In this document: positions 32,794-44,862 of the stretch, in pieces
Position numbering within the stretch: the first letter of the stretch is position 1
Layout of the letters: each line of letters begins with the position of its first letter
Assembly (NCBI RefSeq): GCF_921293095.1
Contig: NC_060247.1
Location: 52,921,111-52,985,110, forward strand
Direction: 5' to 3'
DNA from: Ischnura elegans
Taxonomy: Eukaryota > Arthropoda > Insecta > Odonata > Coenagrionidae
Length of the DNA: 64,000 bases
The notes under the pieces: generated by a model
Database searches by the model: none
What the model saw: only the letters and a program-made list of their open reading frames with translations
What the model was told of the DNA's origin: nothing
Program-made: the position numbers and the translations under genes

Positions 32794-35054
32794 TAAATTT
32801 TTCGGAAAAGACTATATCTCGTGTATCGTACCATTTCGGAGCGAGTTTTGAAAATTTTCGTTCTGCGAGAATCTGATTATATACCGCGATAGCGGGCCAC
32901 CGCGCCCTAGGCGTCGCAGTCAATGGCCACTCAACCTTCTGTGACCCCTGAGGTCAACCGCATACTTCAGATAGCGAAGCAGCAATGCCAGCTGGCATCC
33001 TCATCTATTAATTCGGCAACTGCCGTCACCATGGAGACTCCAGAGCCACTCCAAAGCCAACTGGCCACCTCACCTGTACTGTCGGCCGTTCCCGGAACCG
33101 CCGCTGCAGCCCCTGAGCCCGCCCCTGGGACCATTCCTGCCACCCCTGATGCTCAACCGTCTACCAGCACCGCCGCCATCCCATCCCTGATGTCGCTGCC
33201 GTCGCCCACCGCTGCCGCAGCCGCGAAGTACGCCCGCCAGGCAAGGAACGACCCAAGACGGGCCAAAACCATCTCTTCGGCGGTGAGTACAGTCCCCCCT
33301 ATTGTCCAAACAGTGCCGCAGCCGGTTTGGAAACCTGCTGCTTAATCAGAGGACTACCTACCGTTACAACTGCGACATCTCTATTGGACTCACTCTCCCG
33401 GACAACGACACCTGCAACCCTTGGACATCGAATACGGACAACGAACCATCGAAGACGCCAGCATTGGCGACGTACCACGGAGACAACGTGGGATCCCTCC
33501 CACCGGGCATCTCGTCAATTCTCTTCCCGGCAACTCCCGGCATGTCGGCCCCGGCATCCGCTGCGGCCGCCGAGACCCATAATGGTCCTTTTCAGGGCCG
33601 TGAACGCCTAAATTCATCTGAAAGTGGTGCGGCACCATCCCGATGGGTTACTGTCACTCCCGGTGATGCCTCTTCAACGGCTGGGGCCTCTACGGCCACG
33701 AATAGCGGTAACGGCCCCCTTAAGGGCCGTCAACCTCAAATACCGCCAGGAGGTGGCGCGGCATCATCCCAATGGACATCTATGCCTCCTGTGGACGCCT
33801 CTGCAAATGCTGAAGGACCTACGGCCACGGACAATGGAATTGGCCCTCTTCAGGGCCACCCACAAAATAATTCCTCAGGAAACAGCGGGACGCAGTCTGA
33901 TTGGACTAGAGTCTCCGACAGGGATCCACGGAAGAGGTCATCACCTTTCCTGTCCATACAAGACATGGCTAAGAGGCGCCAACCGGCACCTGTACCAACG
34001 AGGAACTCCTTCGCTCCGTTAACACCTGCAGCAGAGGACGATATGGAAGCCGAAGACGCACAGCCTGAGACGGAACGACCTACAAGGAACACGGCCAAAC
34101 GCCCGCCGCAGCTGGTCGTGTATGCTGTCACCGACCACGCCGGCCTCGTCCGCCTCATTAGAGCTACCGTTAAGGACCAGAAATTCACGGTCACTCACAC
34201 AGCGGACAGCAGCCGCATCCAGCTACGCAGTACGGAGGACTACATGCTGCTGAAGCAGAAGCTCGAGCAGCACAAGGCACAGGTGTCCACCTGGGGATCA
34301 ACGGGGGACAACACGAGGTTCTACGCCATTCGGAATCTCCCTCTTGATTATGACGTTCAACTACTCCGCGAGGACATGGAAGTCCTTGGGATCGACGTCG
34401 TCCGAGTGCATCCGGCCAGGCGTGGATCCTTCTTTCTGGCGGTCATCAGGGAGACGCCGGATTGGACCCTTAAGGAAATAAAGAAGCTTCGGTGGCTCGG
34501 AAACAACAGCGTACGAATAGACAAATTCACCCACCGCGACCCGCAAATGTGTTACCGTTGCAACCGCTTCGGGCACTCCTCGGTGCACTGCACGGCGGCA
34601 CCTAGATGCTTTAACACTAGGAGGACGGGAGTTTCGCGCTACCTAGAAGGACGGCTAGGGGTCATTTGACCCCTAAAATGTATTTAGGAATAAAACGCTT
34701 AATTTTCAACCAATATTCAGTTTAATCGTATTAATTGTTGAATCAGTTCATTAAAAACAGTATTTAACATTATTAAATATTATTTCCATCGTCAAAAGTT
34801 AATAACAATTATTTTAAAGAATCATGAATTAAACCGTATGTAGTAGTCGATTGCAAATCAAATAACGAGAATACATACACTCAATACAAAAGTTGTGTTA
34901 CATGTTTAAACAATAGGGGTACTGGGCTTACAAAATTTGCATTAAAATTTTTAAAACTTATTAATTTGTTGTAAATCTCAGACAGACAGTATTTTTTCAG
35001 CGCTGTTTCCACAAAATATTTTTTTGCGCTGAATGCGTTTATTGGACGATTTAT

Positions 35055-35135
35055 TCATCTACATCTAAATCTACACACTAACCCGCAAGCCGCTTAAAAG
35101 CGTGTGGCAGGGGGTGTTAAGACACCAGCCATTTG
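35055..35135 (-). mobile_element. L2-like LINE 3' end fragment
   Basis: On the minus strand it reads GGCTGGTGTCTTAACACCCC, then an inverted CACACGCTTTTAAGCGG block and GGTTAGTGTGTAGATTTAGA. This matches the 3' end at 17940-18005 with scattered differences. No other part of that LINE is nearby. Confidence 0.8.
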
Positions 35136-36734
35136 CACATGAAAAGGAATTTGGAAAATGGAAAGGAAATTGGTGCAATGATTCAATTTGATGGTATTTG
35201 GCACCTTTTTCTTTTTTGTGCCCGTGGAGATATGGCTGTTGGATTTGGAGACGTGTAAATAAATTGATACATGGTATCCATGATATCTACTCCGGCTTTG
35301 TTTTATTATGAAATAGGATGGTCTCTGGTATTCTTTTATTCGTTTCGGAAATAGTGTCGTCTGAGATCATGCTACTGAGTGAAAGTACATTATTGTTCTA
35401 GTTTGCCTGATTCTACGTACGAGTATGGCCTAAGGTATTTTTTAACACTAGCGTTGAATGGATTACATGGCTATTTTAGGGGTCCTGGATATTTGTGCGT
35501 CACGCCTGTTTTTTTCAGATCGTCCATGCAAGAGAGGTTTTCCATTTTTTATGACTTCCTGCCAGCTGGATGGATGGAAAATAATTGTTAAAAGTTACAT
35601 TTATTCCTGAATTCTTGTATGTTACGGTCACTTTAGTAACTATTTATTTCCCCAAGGCTTGATTTGATGGCTAATCATCATCTTTGCCACAATATGGAAA
35701 TTCATTTAGGCTGTATTTTCATTTCACATCTGTCAAAACCCAGTACTCGATTCCAATTTGTCTTGTTTATTTGGAATTTACCTCATAAAAGGACAGCTGC
35801 ATTTTGTTGGATAGAGCTGTGCATTTGCAATCACGCCAAAGTCGCCATCGGCTTCACTATCTTGGGCTTCGTCGCTTCCATCACATGCAGATGTTGATGG
35901 ATTGGTCAGAATGTCCTTGAACTGATGTTTACGATTCACTTCCAGACTGATCTTCAATATTACTTTCAGCTATTTGAATCGCGACGATTCTCTTCTCTTG
36001 ATATATTTCTCGACTTCTTACTTTCTTCCTCAACTCGCTACTGATATGCATGCAAAAAAATTTACAAACGAAAGCGCATTATGGTAGAATCTTCTCTAGT
36101 TGCATTGGAGATATAGAGAGCTGGAGAGCATTAGAAATTCATACAAAAGGACAAAATTTTCAGAAGTAACGCTAACTGCCGTTCGAAAGGCAGGGACTCA
36201 ACCGCCAACCGTATCCTGATTCGTATCTTCCAGGAACTTGCAGTAATGCATCTTCTCCGACCTACGTAGGGATTCCAAGGGTAGGATTTACAGTAGAATT
36301 TTACAGTCCAACCAATTCTTCCGCTCTCTCAAAAAGAGACAGGATTTTTCCCCAGGACGCAGCGTGCAGTCAACCCGGCCCAAACCCCGACGGGGTCAGG
36401 CGGCACTAATTATGGACGCACGGCAAAGGGACTAGGTCAAGTGATAGTGTCGTCAGGCCAGAAAAATGTAAGTTATTCATAAACCTGATGAGTCGATATT
36501 AAAAATAATGTCTCTAAGAGCTCTGAATCTTGGACGACGGAAAACAATTCTTGGGATACGTGACGATTTTCCGGTATGGGTAATGCAATAATCATTGAAC
36601 AATACATAAAACAAAATTAAAATATCATAATTGCATGAATTTACGCAAATCAAGGATTGAAAATGTTTTATTTCCCTTTGCTGCCCAAAAAATATCGAAA
36701 GATTGGGCACAACAAGTCGTTATGCCTAGGTTTT

Positions 36735-36825
36735 CGAATACAGATAGGAGCCCTTGGGACGAAACTGGCATTGAACCGGGTACTTCCAGATTCAAAATGA
36801 AGCAAATCATCTACCACACTAGCCT
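36735..36825 (-). mobile_element. Possible degenerate tRNA-derived SINE
   Basis: The minus strand has GCTAGTGTGGTAG like an A box and, about 40 bp on, CCCGGTTCAATGCC like a B box. The copy is degenerate, its ends are not clear, and it is inside piggyBac-like element A. Confidence 0.4.
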
Positions 36826-37616
36826 CTTGCTGATAATATGATATACATGGCACTTAAGTGCCCACGAGCATGAAAATAGCGCGAAAACCAATTGTGGGTC
36901 AAATGACCCCTAGCCGTCCTTCTAGGTATAACACGTCATAAAAATTTAAAACAAAACATTATTGTTGAATTTTCACTAATTTATCAAAATATAGACCAAA
37001 GTGAACAAAGTCAAAAAGTTTAAAAATTAAAAAAAATATTTTAATAAGAGAAAAATAAATTCGAATTCTGAAAATGGGTCAAATGACCCCTGCCGTCCTT
37101 CTAGTGTTAAATGTTCCGGTGACCACGAGGGAAGAGACTGCCCAGACAAGGACAGGCAGCACACCAAATGCTGCAACTGCGGTGGAAACCATCCTGCCTT
37201 TTTCCGCACTTGCCCGGAGTATCAGCGTGCCAAGGAGCTGAAAGAAAAGCGAAAGCCTGCTCTGAAGAAAATTCCTGTAACCACACCGAAGCCAACGCTC
37301 AACGCCAACCTGGGGCGACAGAACGTCTGGGGAACTGGACTTCCGGACGGACCTCCTACGGGACAGCGACCCACGATGAGACCAACCTTGGACTGGCCCG
37401 GCCTGCCGCCGAGCAGGCCCGTTCAACGTGAGACGGCGGAGGAAATCCGCCAACCCGTGCGGCAGAAGATGGCCGCCGCTGCAAATCGGCGGGAGCCGAC
37501 TGAAGACGACCTATCCAGCCTGCCTGCTATTCTTCAGGCACTAACAACAACGGCCGCCCTGCTGCAGACCTAGCTGCAAGCCTTTACTGCTGTAATGAGC
37601 CGCATTCTAACTCGTA

Positions 37617-40334
37617 ATGGCGACTAAACCTGGGAATAGAAGATCGATCGTCCTAGCCACCTGGAACGTGGGTGGTAGTCTACATCGGAAGATCCCGGAA
37701 CTTCTAAACTTCTCCAAATCAGCGAGAACGGCAATTCTTTGCCTTCAAGAAACGCACCTACAGAACAACTCAACCCTCAATATCCCCGGATGGCAGCTCT
37801 ACAGGGATGACAGAGTGGGCCGCAAAGGAGGAGGGACTGCAATTGCTGTCTCAACCAACACCATCTCGAGACGCTGGACGATGCCTGCCATGCAGACTCT
37901 GGAAGCTACAGCCGTGGAAGTGGAGACCAGCCTGGGAGTAATCCGAGTTGTGTCGGCATACCTGGCGCCTAGACAACGATTCCACGCCGATGCCTTTGAC
38001 CACATCTTCTCCTCGCCGCATCCGGTCATTCTTCTGGGGGACCTGAATGCCAAGCATGAGGACTGGCACTCCCGGGTGCGGAATCTGCAGGGCGATTTTC
38101 TGCACAACTGGGCTACCAGAGCAGCGGTGAAGACAGCGGGACCGCACGCACCAACTCGACTCCATTGGAATGGCAATGAAGACGTGCTGGACATCGCACT
38201 TCATAAAAACTTGCGATGTTCCCTGGCCCTGGCCACTTCCACTACCTTGGACAGCGACCACTATCCGGTGTGTGCATACCTGGGCTGCCAACCAATCCTT
38301 GCACCACCGAAGGAAGTCCGCAATTGGAGCAAGGCGGACTGGAACCTATACCGCCAGCAACTAACTGATCTACTGCCAGCAGAGGAGCCGCAGCTTACTA
38401 ACGACGAAGAAGTAGAAGAATTAGCAGAGCGTGTCACAGCGGCAATCGACACTGCACTCCAGAGAGCGGTCCCGACTACGCAATGGCGACCCTTTAACCA
38501 TCTGGAGCTACCGGACTACCTACTCCGGAAGATACGGCATCGGAACCGGCTCCGCAGAAGATTCCAGAAAACCAAAAGTCCGGCAGATGGTCAAAAATTC
38601 AGGCAGGCCAGAGCCCAGCTGAGACTCATGATACAAGAACATCGGCAGTCGGAGTGGGACAAGAGGATGGCTCAGCTGGACACAGATGAAGGTGGACTTT
38701 GGAGGATGGCAGCTCGCCTCAAGTCGAGAGGAGCAGTTGAGGATTCTCCCCTTTCAACCCCCGGAGGCCTTCTCAGCACGGAGGACGAGAAGGCGGAGTA
38801 CGCGGCTGAATACCTGGAGGGAACATTCACCTCGGAAGCTCATCCTCTGGCTCCTGATGGACCTCCACCTCAACCGGGAGACATGGACGTCGACCACCCT
38901 GACGAAGAGCCGCCAACCTTGCGCCCGGAGGACCTGAGGAATGCACTTGGGAAACTGAAGAAGCGGAAGGCCCCCGGCGAAGACGGGATTCCTAATGAAG
39001 CGCTGCTTCAAATGCCAGCCTCACTCGCCTCCATTCTTCTCACACTCTTCACGGCGTGCTTCCAAATGGGCTACTTTCCCCAGAGATGGAAACCAGCAAA
39101 GATTCTCCTGCTGCCAAAATCCGGAAAATCCAGGAGAGATATAGCCAACTATAGACCAATATCGCTCCTGGCTACGCTTGGCAAACTCTTGGAAAGAACG
39201 CTGCTGCCGTACTTACTCCAACACATCCAGCGCCGAGACATCCTTCCGCCGGAGCAGTATGGCTTCAGGGACCACCACTCCACTACCCATCAGTTAGTCC
39301 GGATGGTGGACTACATAACAACGGGCTTCAACAGAAGATGCTGTGCGGCGGCCGCCTTCTTCGACGTACAAAAGGCGTTCGACCGTGTATGGCACCGGGG
39401 ACTCCTCCTGAAGTTGAAGCGGTTCGGCTTCCCCCTGTGGCAGAGAAGACTGATAACGTCGTACCTTCAGCAGAGGACCTTCTCTGTCATCTGGGGCAGA
39501 GCGATCTCACATAAGAAGAACATCCGGGCAGGAGTCCCCCAAGGATCAGTCTTGGGACCGACACTTTTTAACGTCTACACTGCGGACATACCAAGGAACA
39601 CAATTGTCACCCTCTTCGCGGACGACGCAGCGGTGGTGGCAAGATCGTGGAAACCACACACGGCGGCTTCCTACCTTCAGCGAACGGTCGACAGACTCCT
39701 CCCGTGGTATGCAGAATGGCGCATAACCATCAACGCGAAAAAGACGAACGCAGTGTTCTTCTCTGCAACATCGAATACGCAGCCCCCGGGAGAGATACTC
39801 GTCGACACAGAGGAGGCACCATGGAAGGCGGAAGCACTGTACCTCGATGTGATGCTTGACAGGCATCTCACATTCCGCCAACACGCCATATACGTGACTA
39901 CGAAGGCAAGAAACGAGAGGTTTCTGCTGTCACCGCTGATCCGGTCGAAGTTCCTGTCCTTGGAAAACAAGAAGAAAATTTACAAGATGGCTATCCGGCC
40001 TATCCTATCGTATGCGGCACCAGCATGGTGCGGCCGCATGCCGAAGACGTGGAGCACACCCATCAGAGTGACGGAGAACGCTACCCTGCGACTGATGCTA
40101 GCACTGGGATGGAGCTACGCCCGGGAAATTCTATACGCTCTAACGGACATGGAGCCCATCGAAGACTTTCTCCGACGGATTTCCACGGACTTCTTCGAGA
40201 AGGCGCTGACCTCGGACATTGAAGAAATCAGGAGAATAGCAGCAGATAAGCCGTCTGCCTACGACAAGCATAAAAGACCATGCTCATCTACAGGCAAGGA
40301 AGAGGATCTTCCGCCGAAGAAGAGACGGAGGTGA
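37617..40334 (+). CDS. Jockey A ORF2, endonuclease and reverse transcriptase
   Basis: Open for 905 aa. Residues 1-225 are the AP-type endonuclease (ATWNVGGSLHRK, LQETHL, GGGTAIAV, LLGDLNAKHEDW, DSDHYP). The reverse transcriptase covers about 440-720 (NYRPISLLATLGKLLER, FRDHHSTTHQLV, FFDVQKAFDRVW, GVPQGSVLGPTLFN, FADDAAVV). The tail ends in a basic PKKRRR. There is no RNase H, and the length fits Jockey elements. No stop or frameshift is seen, and catalytic residues in both domains are visible, so this protein may still be functional even though its ORF1 is not. Confidence 0.9.
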   Translation: MATKPGNRRSIVLATWNVGGSLHRKIPELLNFSKSARTAILCLQETHLQNNSTLNIPGWQLYRDDRVGRKGGGTAIAVSTNTISRRWTMPAMQTLEATAVEVETSLGVIRVVSAYLAPRQRFHADAFDHIFSSPHPVILLGDLNAKHEDWHSRVRNLQGDFLHNWATRAAVKTAGPHAPTRLHWNGNEDVLDIALHKNLRCSLALATSTTLDSDHYPVCAYLGCQPILAPPKEVRNWSKADWNLYRQQLTDLLPAEEPQLTNDEEVEELAERVTAAIDTALQRAVPTTQWRPFNHLELPDYLLRKIRHRNRLRRRFQKTKSPADGQKFRQARAQLRLMIQEHRQSEWDKRMAQLDTDEGGLWRMAARLKSRGAVEDSPLSTPGGLLSTEDEKAEYAAEYLEGTFTSEAHPLAPDGPPPQPGDMDVDHPDEEPPTLRPEDLRNALGKLKKRKAPGEDGIPNEALLQMPASLASILLTLFTACFQMGYFPQRWKPAKILLLPKSGKSRRDIANYRPISLLATLGKLLERTLLPYLLQHIQRRDILPPEQYGFRDHHSTTHQLVRMVDYITTGFNRRCCAAAAFFDVQKAFDRVWHRGLLLKLKRFGFPLWQRRLITSYLQQRTFSVIWGRAISHKKNIRAGVPQGSVLGPTLFNVYTADIPRNTIVTLFADDAAVVARSWKPHTAASYLQRTVDRLLPWYAEWRITINAKKTNAVFFSATSNTQPPGEILVDTEEAPWKAEALYLDVMLDRHLTFRQHAIYVTTKARNERFLLSPLIRSKFLSLENKKKIYKMAIRPILSYAAPAWCGRMPKTWSTPIRVTENATLRLMLALGWSYAREILYALTDMEPIEDFLRRISTDFFEKALTSDIEEIRRIAADKPSAYDKHKRPCSSTGKEEDLPPKKRRR

Positions 40335-40426
40335 AGGACCCTCAAGAGAATCAACGACGGGAGATCCTCTCCGATGACTCCGCAGCTGAAAAACGCTACG
40401 TTGGCCAGCTAAGTGGCACAGGCTGA

Positions 40427-41697
40427 ATGGAAAGCCTGACCAAAACATCATCATTTCCTTCAGTGCCGCATAACACGACGCAAACGCCGCATGACCAAGA
40501 CAACGAGGGCTTCACCCCCGTTGTAGGGAAAAGGCCGCTCGCTCAGGTAAGCGCATCACGCAAACGGCCCCAGTTAATTTAAGCAATCAATTTCAGCCAA
40601 TTGCTGAAAATTCCGCAAGTGTTGTAAATACTGAACTTCCAAAGTCCCCAAAAATGCCCCTGATTAATGTGTACGGCGTAACTGAGTGGGTACCGCTGTA
40701 TGAGGCGCTGTCGGCTGCACTAACTGTGCCGCCCAAGTGCCGCCTAAGAGGACCAACCACCGTGGCCATCACCACTGCATCGGCCAGAGACTTCCATGCT
40801 ACCAGGCAGATCCTGACCGAGAGGGGCTTGGAGTTCCACTCCTACCGGGCAGCTGAGGACCGTCTTACGGAATATTGCTTCCGTGACATATTAAGTAACA
40901 CCCCTGCCGAGGCCATCAAGGCGGCCTTGGAAACCAAAGGATACCAACCCAAATCGGTAGTGCAGCTGACGACAACGCGGCCCACTCAGAACGATAGACA
41001 AAACGGTGTTAATTCTGTTCCCCGGCGCCTCACGCCTGTATACCATGTAATTTTTCTAAGTGAATCCAAACTGATCGACCTTGACAATCCATTTTATTTG
41101 CTTGGCATGCGGGTAAAAGTTACTCACTTCCAAAAGCCTAAAGGCGTGCTGCAGTGCCACAAGTGCCAGGGTTTCGGGCATTCTAAGAATTATTGCAACA
41201 TTCGGCCACGTTGCGTCAAGTGCGCCGGACCGCATGCGACGGCTGAATGTCTGCGCGTTGACCACTCCACACCTCCGAAGTGTGTGAATTGTGGTGGAGA
41301 CCATACAGCCAGTTACCGCGGCTGCAAAGCTTTCAAATTTGCGCAGGCACAGAAACTGGCTCGCGAGAAAAAGAATTCCCAAGGATCAGCCCGAGGGATC
41401 GCTTTCATACCTGCTCCCATTCCTACCTTCAACCCTTGGGCACGAGGTCCCGAAAAGGACCAAAATGCCTTCCCATCTATGCCTCAACCACGCCCCCGAC
41501 CTTCCCAGGCGGAAGCCCCACAAGCTCCCGTCGAAACTCCTCAATGCCCGTCCAACCAACCCAAAAACACCTCTTCCGATGGCCTTTTCACCTTCTTCTT
41601 GACCATCAGTGAACAATTGAGTCTTCTTAAGACAACCAATGAGAAGAAATTGTTTCTTCTCCGGCAGATATGCGCGCTGCTTGAGAATGACAACTAA
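40427..41697 (+). pseudogene. Jockey B ORF1 (zinc-knuckle protein)
   Basis: Starts at MESLTKTSSFPSVPHN (ATG 40427) with the Jockey-type DNEGFTPVVGKR motif. A frameshift near 40575-40585 moves the frame, after which it is open from SNQFQPIAENS to 41697. An RRM-like middle (VTEWVPLYEAL, AARDFH region) precedes three zinc knuckles: CHKCQGFGHSKNYC, CVKCAGPHATAEC and CVNCGGDHTASYRGC. The first methionine of the main open part is 40654, but the true start is upstream. Confidence 0.78.
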
Positions 41698-43928
41698 TCG
41701 TCTCAGTGGTATTAACTTATTATGTTGGAATTGCACCGGTATCCGAAGCCGACAACAGGAATTCTTAAATTTTATTAACTCTGGCACTTTTGATGTGATC
41801 GCTCTTCAAGAGACGCATCTAATTCCCTCAATGCACCTCCATATTCCTAATTTCAAACTCTATCGGCGTGATCGCTCGAACCGTGGCGGTGGAGTGTTGA
41901 TCGCAGTAAAATCCACCATCAAACATAAAGCACTGCCTTCGCATGCCTTTAGCACATTAGAAACCATTGGTATTTCTATTCCTACTCCAATGGGCGATTT
42001 TCATATGTATTCTGTATACCAACCCGCGGCCAAACCTATCCTGCGTGACGAAGTTTGTTTCTTGTTATCCGCCGACAAAAAAATCATCGCTGCAGGTGAC
42101 TGGAATGCAAAGCATGTAGATTGGGGCTGTCAACGCACTAACGCGCGTGGGACGATTCTTAACAGTTTCGTCTCTGATGGCGCGTGCAATGTCGAAGTGC
42201 CGCTATCGGCGACACATGTTGATTCCTTTGGTAACATGGACATTCTCGATCTCTGCGTGACAAAAAATATTCACCAAATTTCTACTCCCAAAGTAATTGA
42301 CGATCTTTCTAGCGACCACTTTCCGATCCAAATGCATGTTTGGTGTTCGCCTGAAGAGTTCATTCCGTCACCTTCAGTGAAAACCAATTGGCAATTTTTT
42401 GTCAATCATACCAACGACTCCTTTTCCCAAATTCCCATCCCAACCTTAGCCACTCCTGATGCAATTGACGCGCATGTCGAGTTAATAACATCAAAACTCC
42501 TTGACGCTCATGCCCTTGCCTCCCTTCCATATTTCCGGCCACCGGCCGATCCAAATATCCTTCCTGACCATATCCTTGAACTCATGAAGGAACGAAACCG
42601 AATGCAAAGACGATGGATTCGGAGACATGACGTTACTGACAGAAGACTTTACAATTTTCTTGCCGCTCGAGTGAAGCAAGAAATTGGACGACATCGTAGG
42701 GAATTATGGATGAACAAAATTAATTCTCTTTCTGTTGACGATAATTCCATTTGGAAGTTATCGCGTTTCCCTGACAAAGGGCCTTTCGAGGTTCCTTTAC
42801 GACAAAACGACATGTTCATCCATGACGCTAAGGACAAAGCAGAGATCTTAGCTGACGCCTTTCAGGCCACAATGACGCTTAAAGCTGATTGGTCGGTGAC
42901 TGACGACGACCAAGAAGCAGAAATAGAGTATTCTGCACTTGCAAATACTCCGACTCCTCCATTCATTCCTACGACTGAGACTGAATTGAGACTACTCATC
43001 AAGTATCTCAATCCAAGGAAAGCGTCTGGACTCGACGAGGTGTCGAACAGACAGCTGATGAATGCACCTAGACCTGTCCTTCTCCATCTCTTAGCGCTGT
43101 TTAATAACTGCATGGCCGCCAGTTATTTTCCATCTGCATGGAAAGCAGCGCGCTTAGCCCTTATTCCTAAACCCGGAAAAGATCCTTCCATTCCTCTCAA
43201 CCGCCGCCCAATTTCCTTACTTTCGAACATCTCAAAAATGTTCGAAAAAATCATCAAAACCCGTCTCGACATTTACTTACGGACAAATGACGTTCTCCGC
43301 CCGGAGCAAATGGGATTCCGTAAAGGAATCTCAACTTTGCACAAAGTCCTAAGACTAGCTGAATTTGTTGCCCAAGGATATCAACGCCGTATGTATACGG
43401 CTGTGGTTTACCTCGATGTCGCCAAGGCCTTCGATCAAGTGTGGCACAAGGGCCTAATTCTTAAGCTTTGCAGGGCAAACATTCCGCCCGGTCTCGTGTG
43501 AACTCATACAGAGTTTCCTGCACGCGAGAAATTTCCAGGTAACCGAAAGCGGTGAAAAGTCGCAAGCGAGAGAAACAAACTGTGGCGTTCCCCAGGGCGC
43601 CATTTTGTCACCTACAATTTTCAACCTCTATGTCAATGACCTTCCTTCTTCTCCACAAACTCAAACTTTCATGTTTGCCGATGATACCGCAATAGCGGCT
43701 CAATCCTGGAGCGGCACTTACGCTCTGCGTAAACTCCAAACCCATCTTTCTCTTCTTGAAAAGTGGACTGTTTCGTCGAAGATGACAATCAACGCTGCCA
43801 AAAGCAGTCTTGTCGTCTTTCAACGGCGAAAAAAAACCTATTTCCAATTCCCTTACCTTTAATTCCTGCAAAGTACCAATGGTTTCAAAACACAAATTCT
43901 TAGGGTTACATTTCGATCACAAATTACT
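41687..43928 (+). pseudogene. Jockey B ORF2, endonuclease and partial reverse transcriptase
   Basis: The ATG at 41687 lies inside the last codons of ORF1. The endonuclease is intact (LLCWNCTGIRSRQ, LQETHLIPS, GGGVLIAV, AAGDWNAKHVDWG, SSDHFPI). The reverse transcriptase runs through FRKGISTLHKVL and VYLDVAKAFDQVW. The frame then breaks near 43495; the catalytic FADDTAIAAQSW lies in another frame (43605-43862), with a further shift near 43850. The thumb and C-terminus are missing beyond 43928. Confidence 0.82.
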
Positions 43929-44862
43929 CTAAGGTGTCCTCACCCTTTATTACTCATAACCCGGGCTCACGTCCCCGCGCCAAATCTTGTGGTTCAACGC
44001 GCGCCGAATTTTGCGAACAGGGCCCGAGCCCCCTTAGCCTTCCCTAATATGGCTGTGCAAGCGGCACCATTTGGGTTTGCCGCCTAACGCGGGACCGGAT
44101 GGTTATCGCTTATCCATGGCCTCCTTTATAACAGGCCTTGACATGGTGAAATGGCAACGCTGTGCAGGGGTCCTACTGAGAAGTTCCCTCGCTATTGTGT
44201 TGTATGTGAAGCTGCTGTACTGCGTGTGAATAACGCTCATTTTTAAGCGTCTTTAGCGTTGTAATTACATAATTTTGGAGTTTATAACGTTCATAAAGGT
44301 ATGTGGATTGATTTTATAATGCATTTATGGGTGTAAGTTGGAATGCGATGTGTATATTGTCATTTGTGAGTGTGGCCATGTGGTCGGCTTTTTGTGTTGG
44401 ACAATTTAGTGTGCAGGTTTGAGATTAATTGTGATATATATCTTCTCCCATCATGTATGCGCGACGAAGGTGGGAATAGGATGTGTTCCAAACGCAGTAT
44501 TTTCTATCCGTCTATTTCAATCCATGATATTCTCATTCCTGGGTATACATGATAGTGTGTGATATAGTCATCTTTTGAATGTCATTTGTTGTGAAGTCAT
44601 GCAAATATTGGATTTCGTAGAAATAGGCGACCTTTATTTACTGATAAGTTTTTTTTTACGATTGAAGACTGTTAACGAGAGATGTAATATTGCATGATTT
44701 GTGGCCATTGAAATGTGTAGTGAAATTCACATTGTTGTCGATGGACATTAAATTGAAGTTGTTATGAAGGAAATGAACTTTTGCTGTTGTGGCATATCGC
44801 TTTCATTTGACTTACATTTTTGTCCACGTTTTCATTCTAACGAGTGTCAATTTTACTTTTAA

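Larger units (their letters stand above)
34615..37106. mobile_element. piggyBac-like element A, non-autonomous
   Basis: 2,492 bp between TTAA copies (34611-34614 and 37107-37110). Ends begin CACTAGGAGGACGG on the left and CACTAGAAGGACGG (inverted) on the right. Further copies of the end motif, CCTAGAAGGACGGCTAGGGG followed by GGGTCATTTGACCC, lie inside at 34642-34672 and, inverted, at 36896-36926. No transposase coding region is seen. The interior includes an L2-like LINE tail and a SINE-like stretch. TTAA targeting and CACTAG/CCCTAG-like ends are hallmarks of piggyBac. Confidence 0.85.
32923..37573 (+). pseudogene. Jockey A ORF1 (zinc-knuckle protein), frameshifted and split
   Basis: Starts at ATG 32923 (MATQPSVTPEVNRILQ). 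The first frame stops at 33345; the rest continues in another frame from about 33302, so one frameshift lies in that overlap. The middle carries three imperfect repeats of about 38 residues (NGPFQGR, NGPLKGR, IGPLQGH, each followed by a serine/glycine stretch and W). The first zinc knuckle, CYRCNRFGHSSVHC, is complete. The second, CFKCSGDHEGRDC, is split by the piggyBac-like element between TTT and AAA and is restored exactly if the TTAA is counted once. A third is CCNCGGNHPAFFRTC. It ends at 37573, 43 bp before ORF2. Confidence 0.8.
22474..40426 (+). mobile_element. Jockey LINE A, split by a Harbinger and a piggyBac-like element
   Basis: The parts are 22474-22538 and 32794-34614 (5' UTR and the start of ORF1), then 37111-40334 (rest of ORF1 and ORF2), with a 3' region up to the start of Jockey B near 40427. 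A 62-bp unit (ATTTTTCGGAAAAGACTA...CGTACCATTTCGGAGCGAG) occurs once on each side of the Harbinger, at 22474-22535 and 32794-32856, suggesting a tandem-repeat leader. ORF1 has zinc knuckles; ORF2 has endonuclease and reverse transcriptase without RNase H, which fits Jockey. No poly(A) tail or target duplication was found. Confidence 0.75.
40427..43928 (+). mobile_element. Jockey LINE B, 3' truncated
   Basis: Begins close behind Jockey A and has the same orientation. ORF1 (40427-41697) and ORF2 (41687 onward) overlap by 11 bp. The reading frame is lost at about 43495 and again near 43850, and recognisable coding ends at 43928, where the P element region begins. The protein sequences differ clearly from Jockey A, so it is a separate family. 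Confidence 0.8.
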
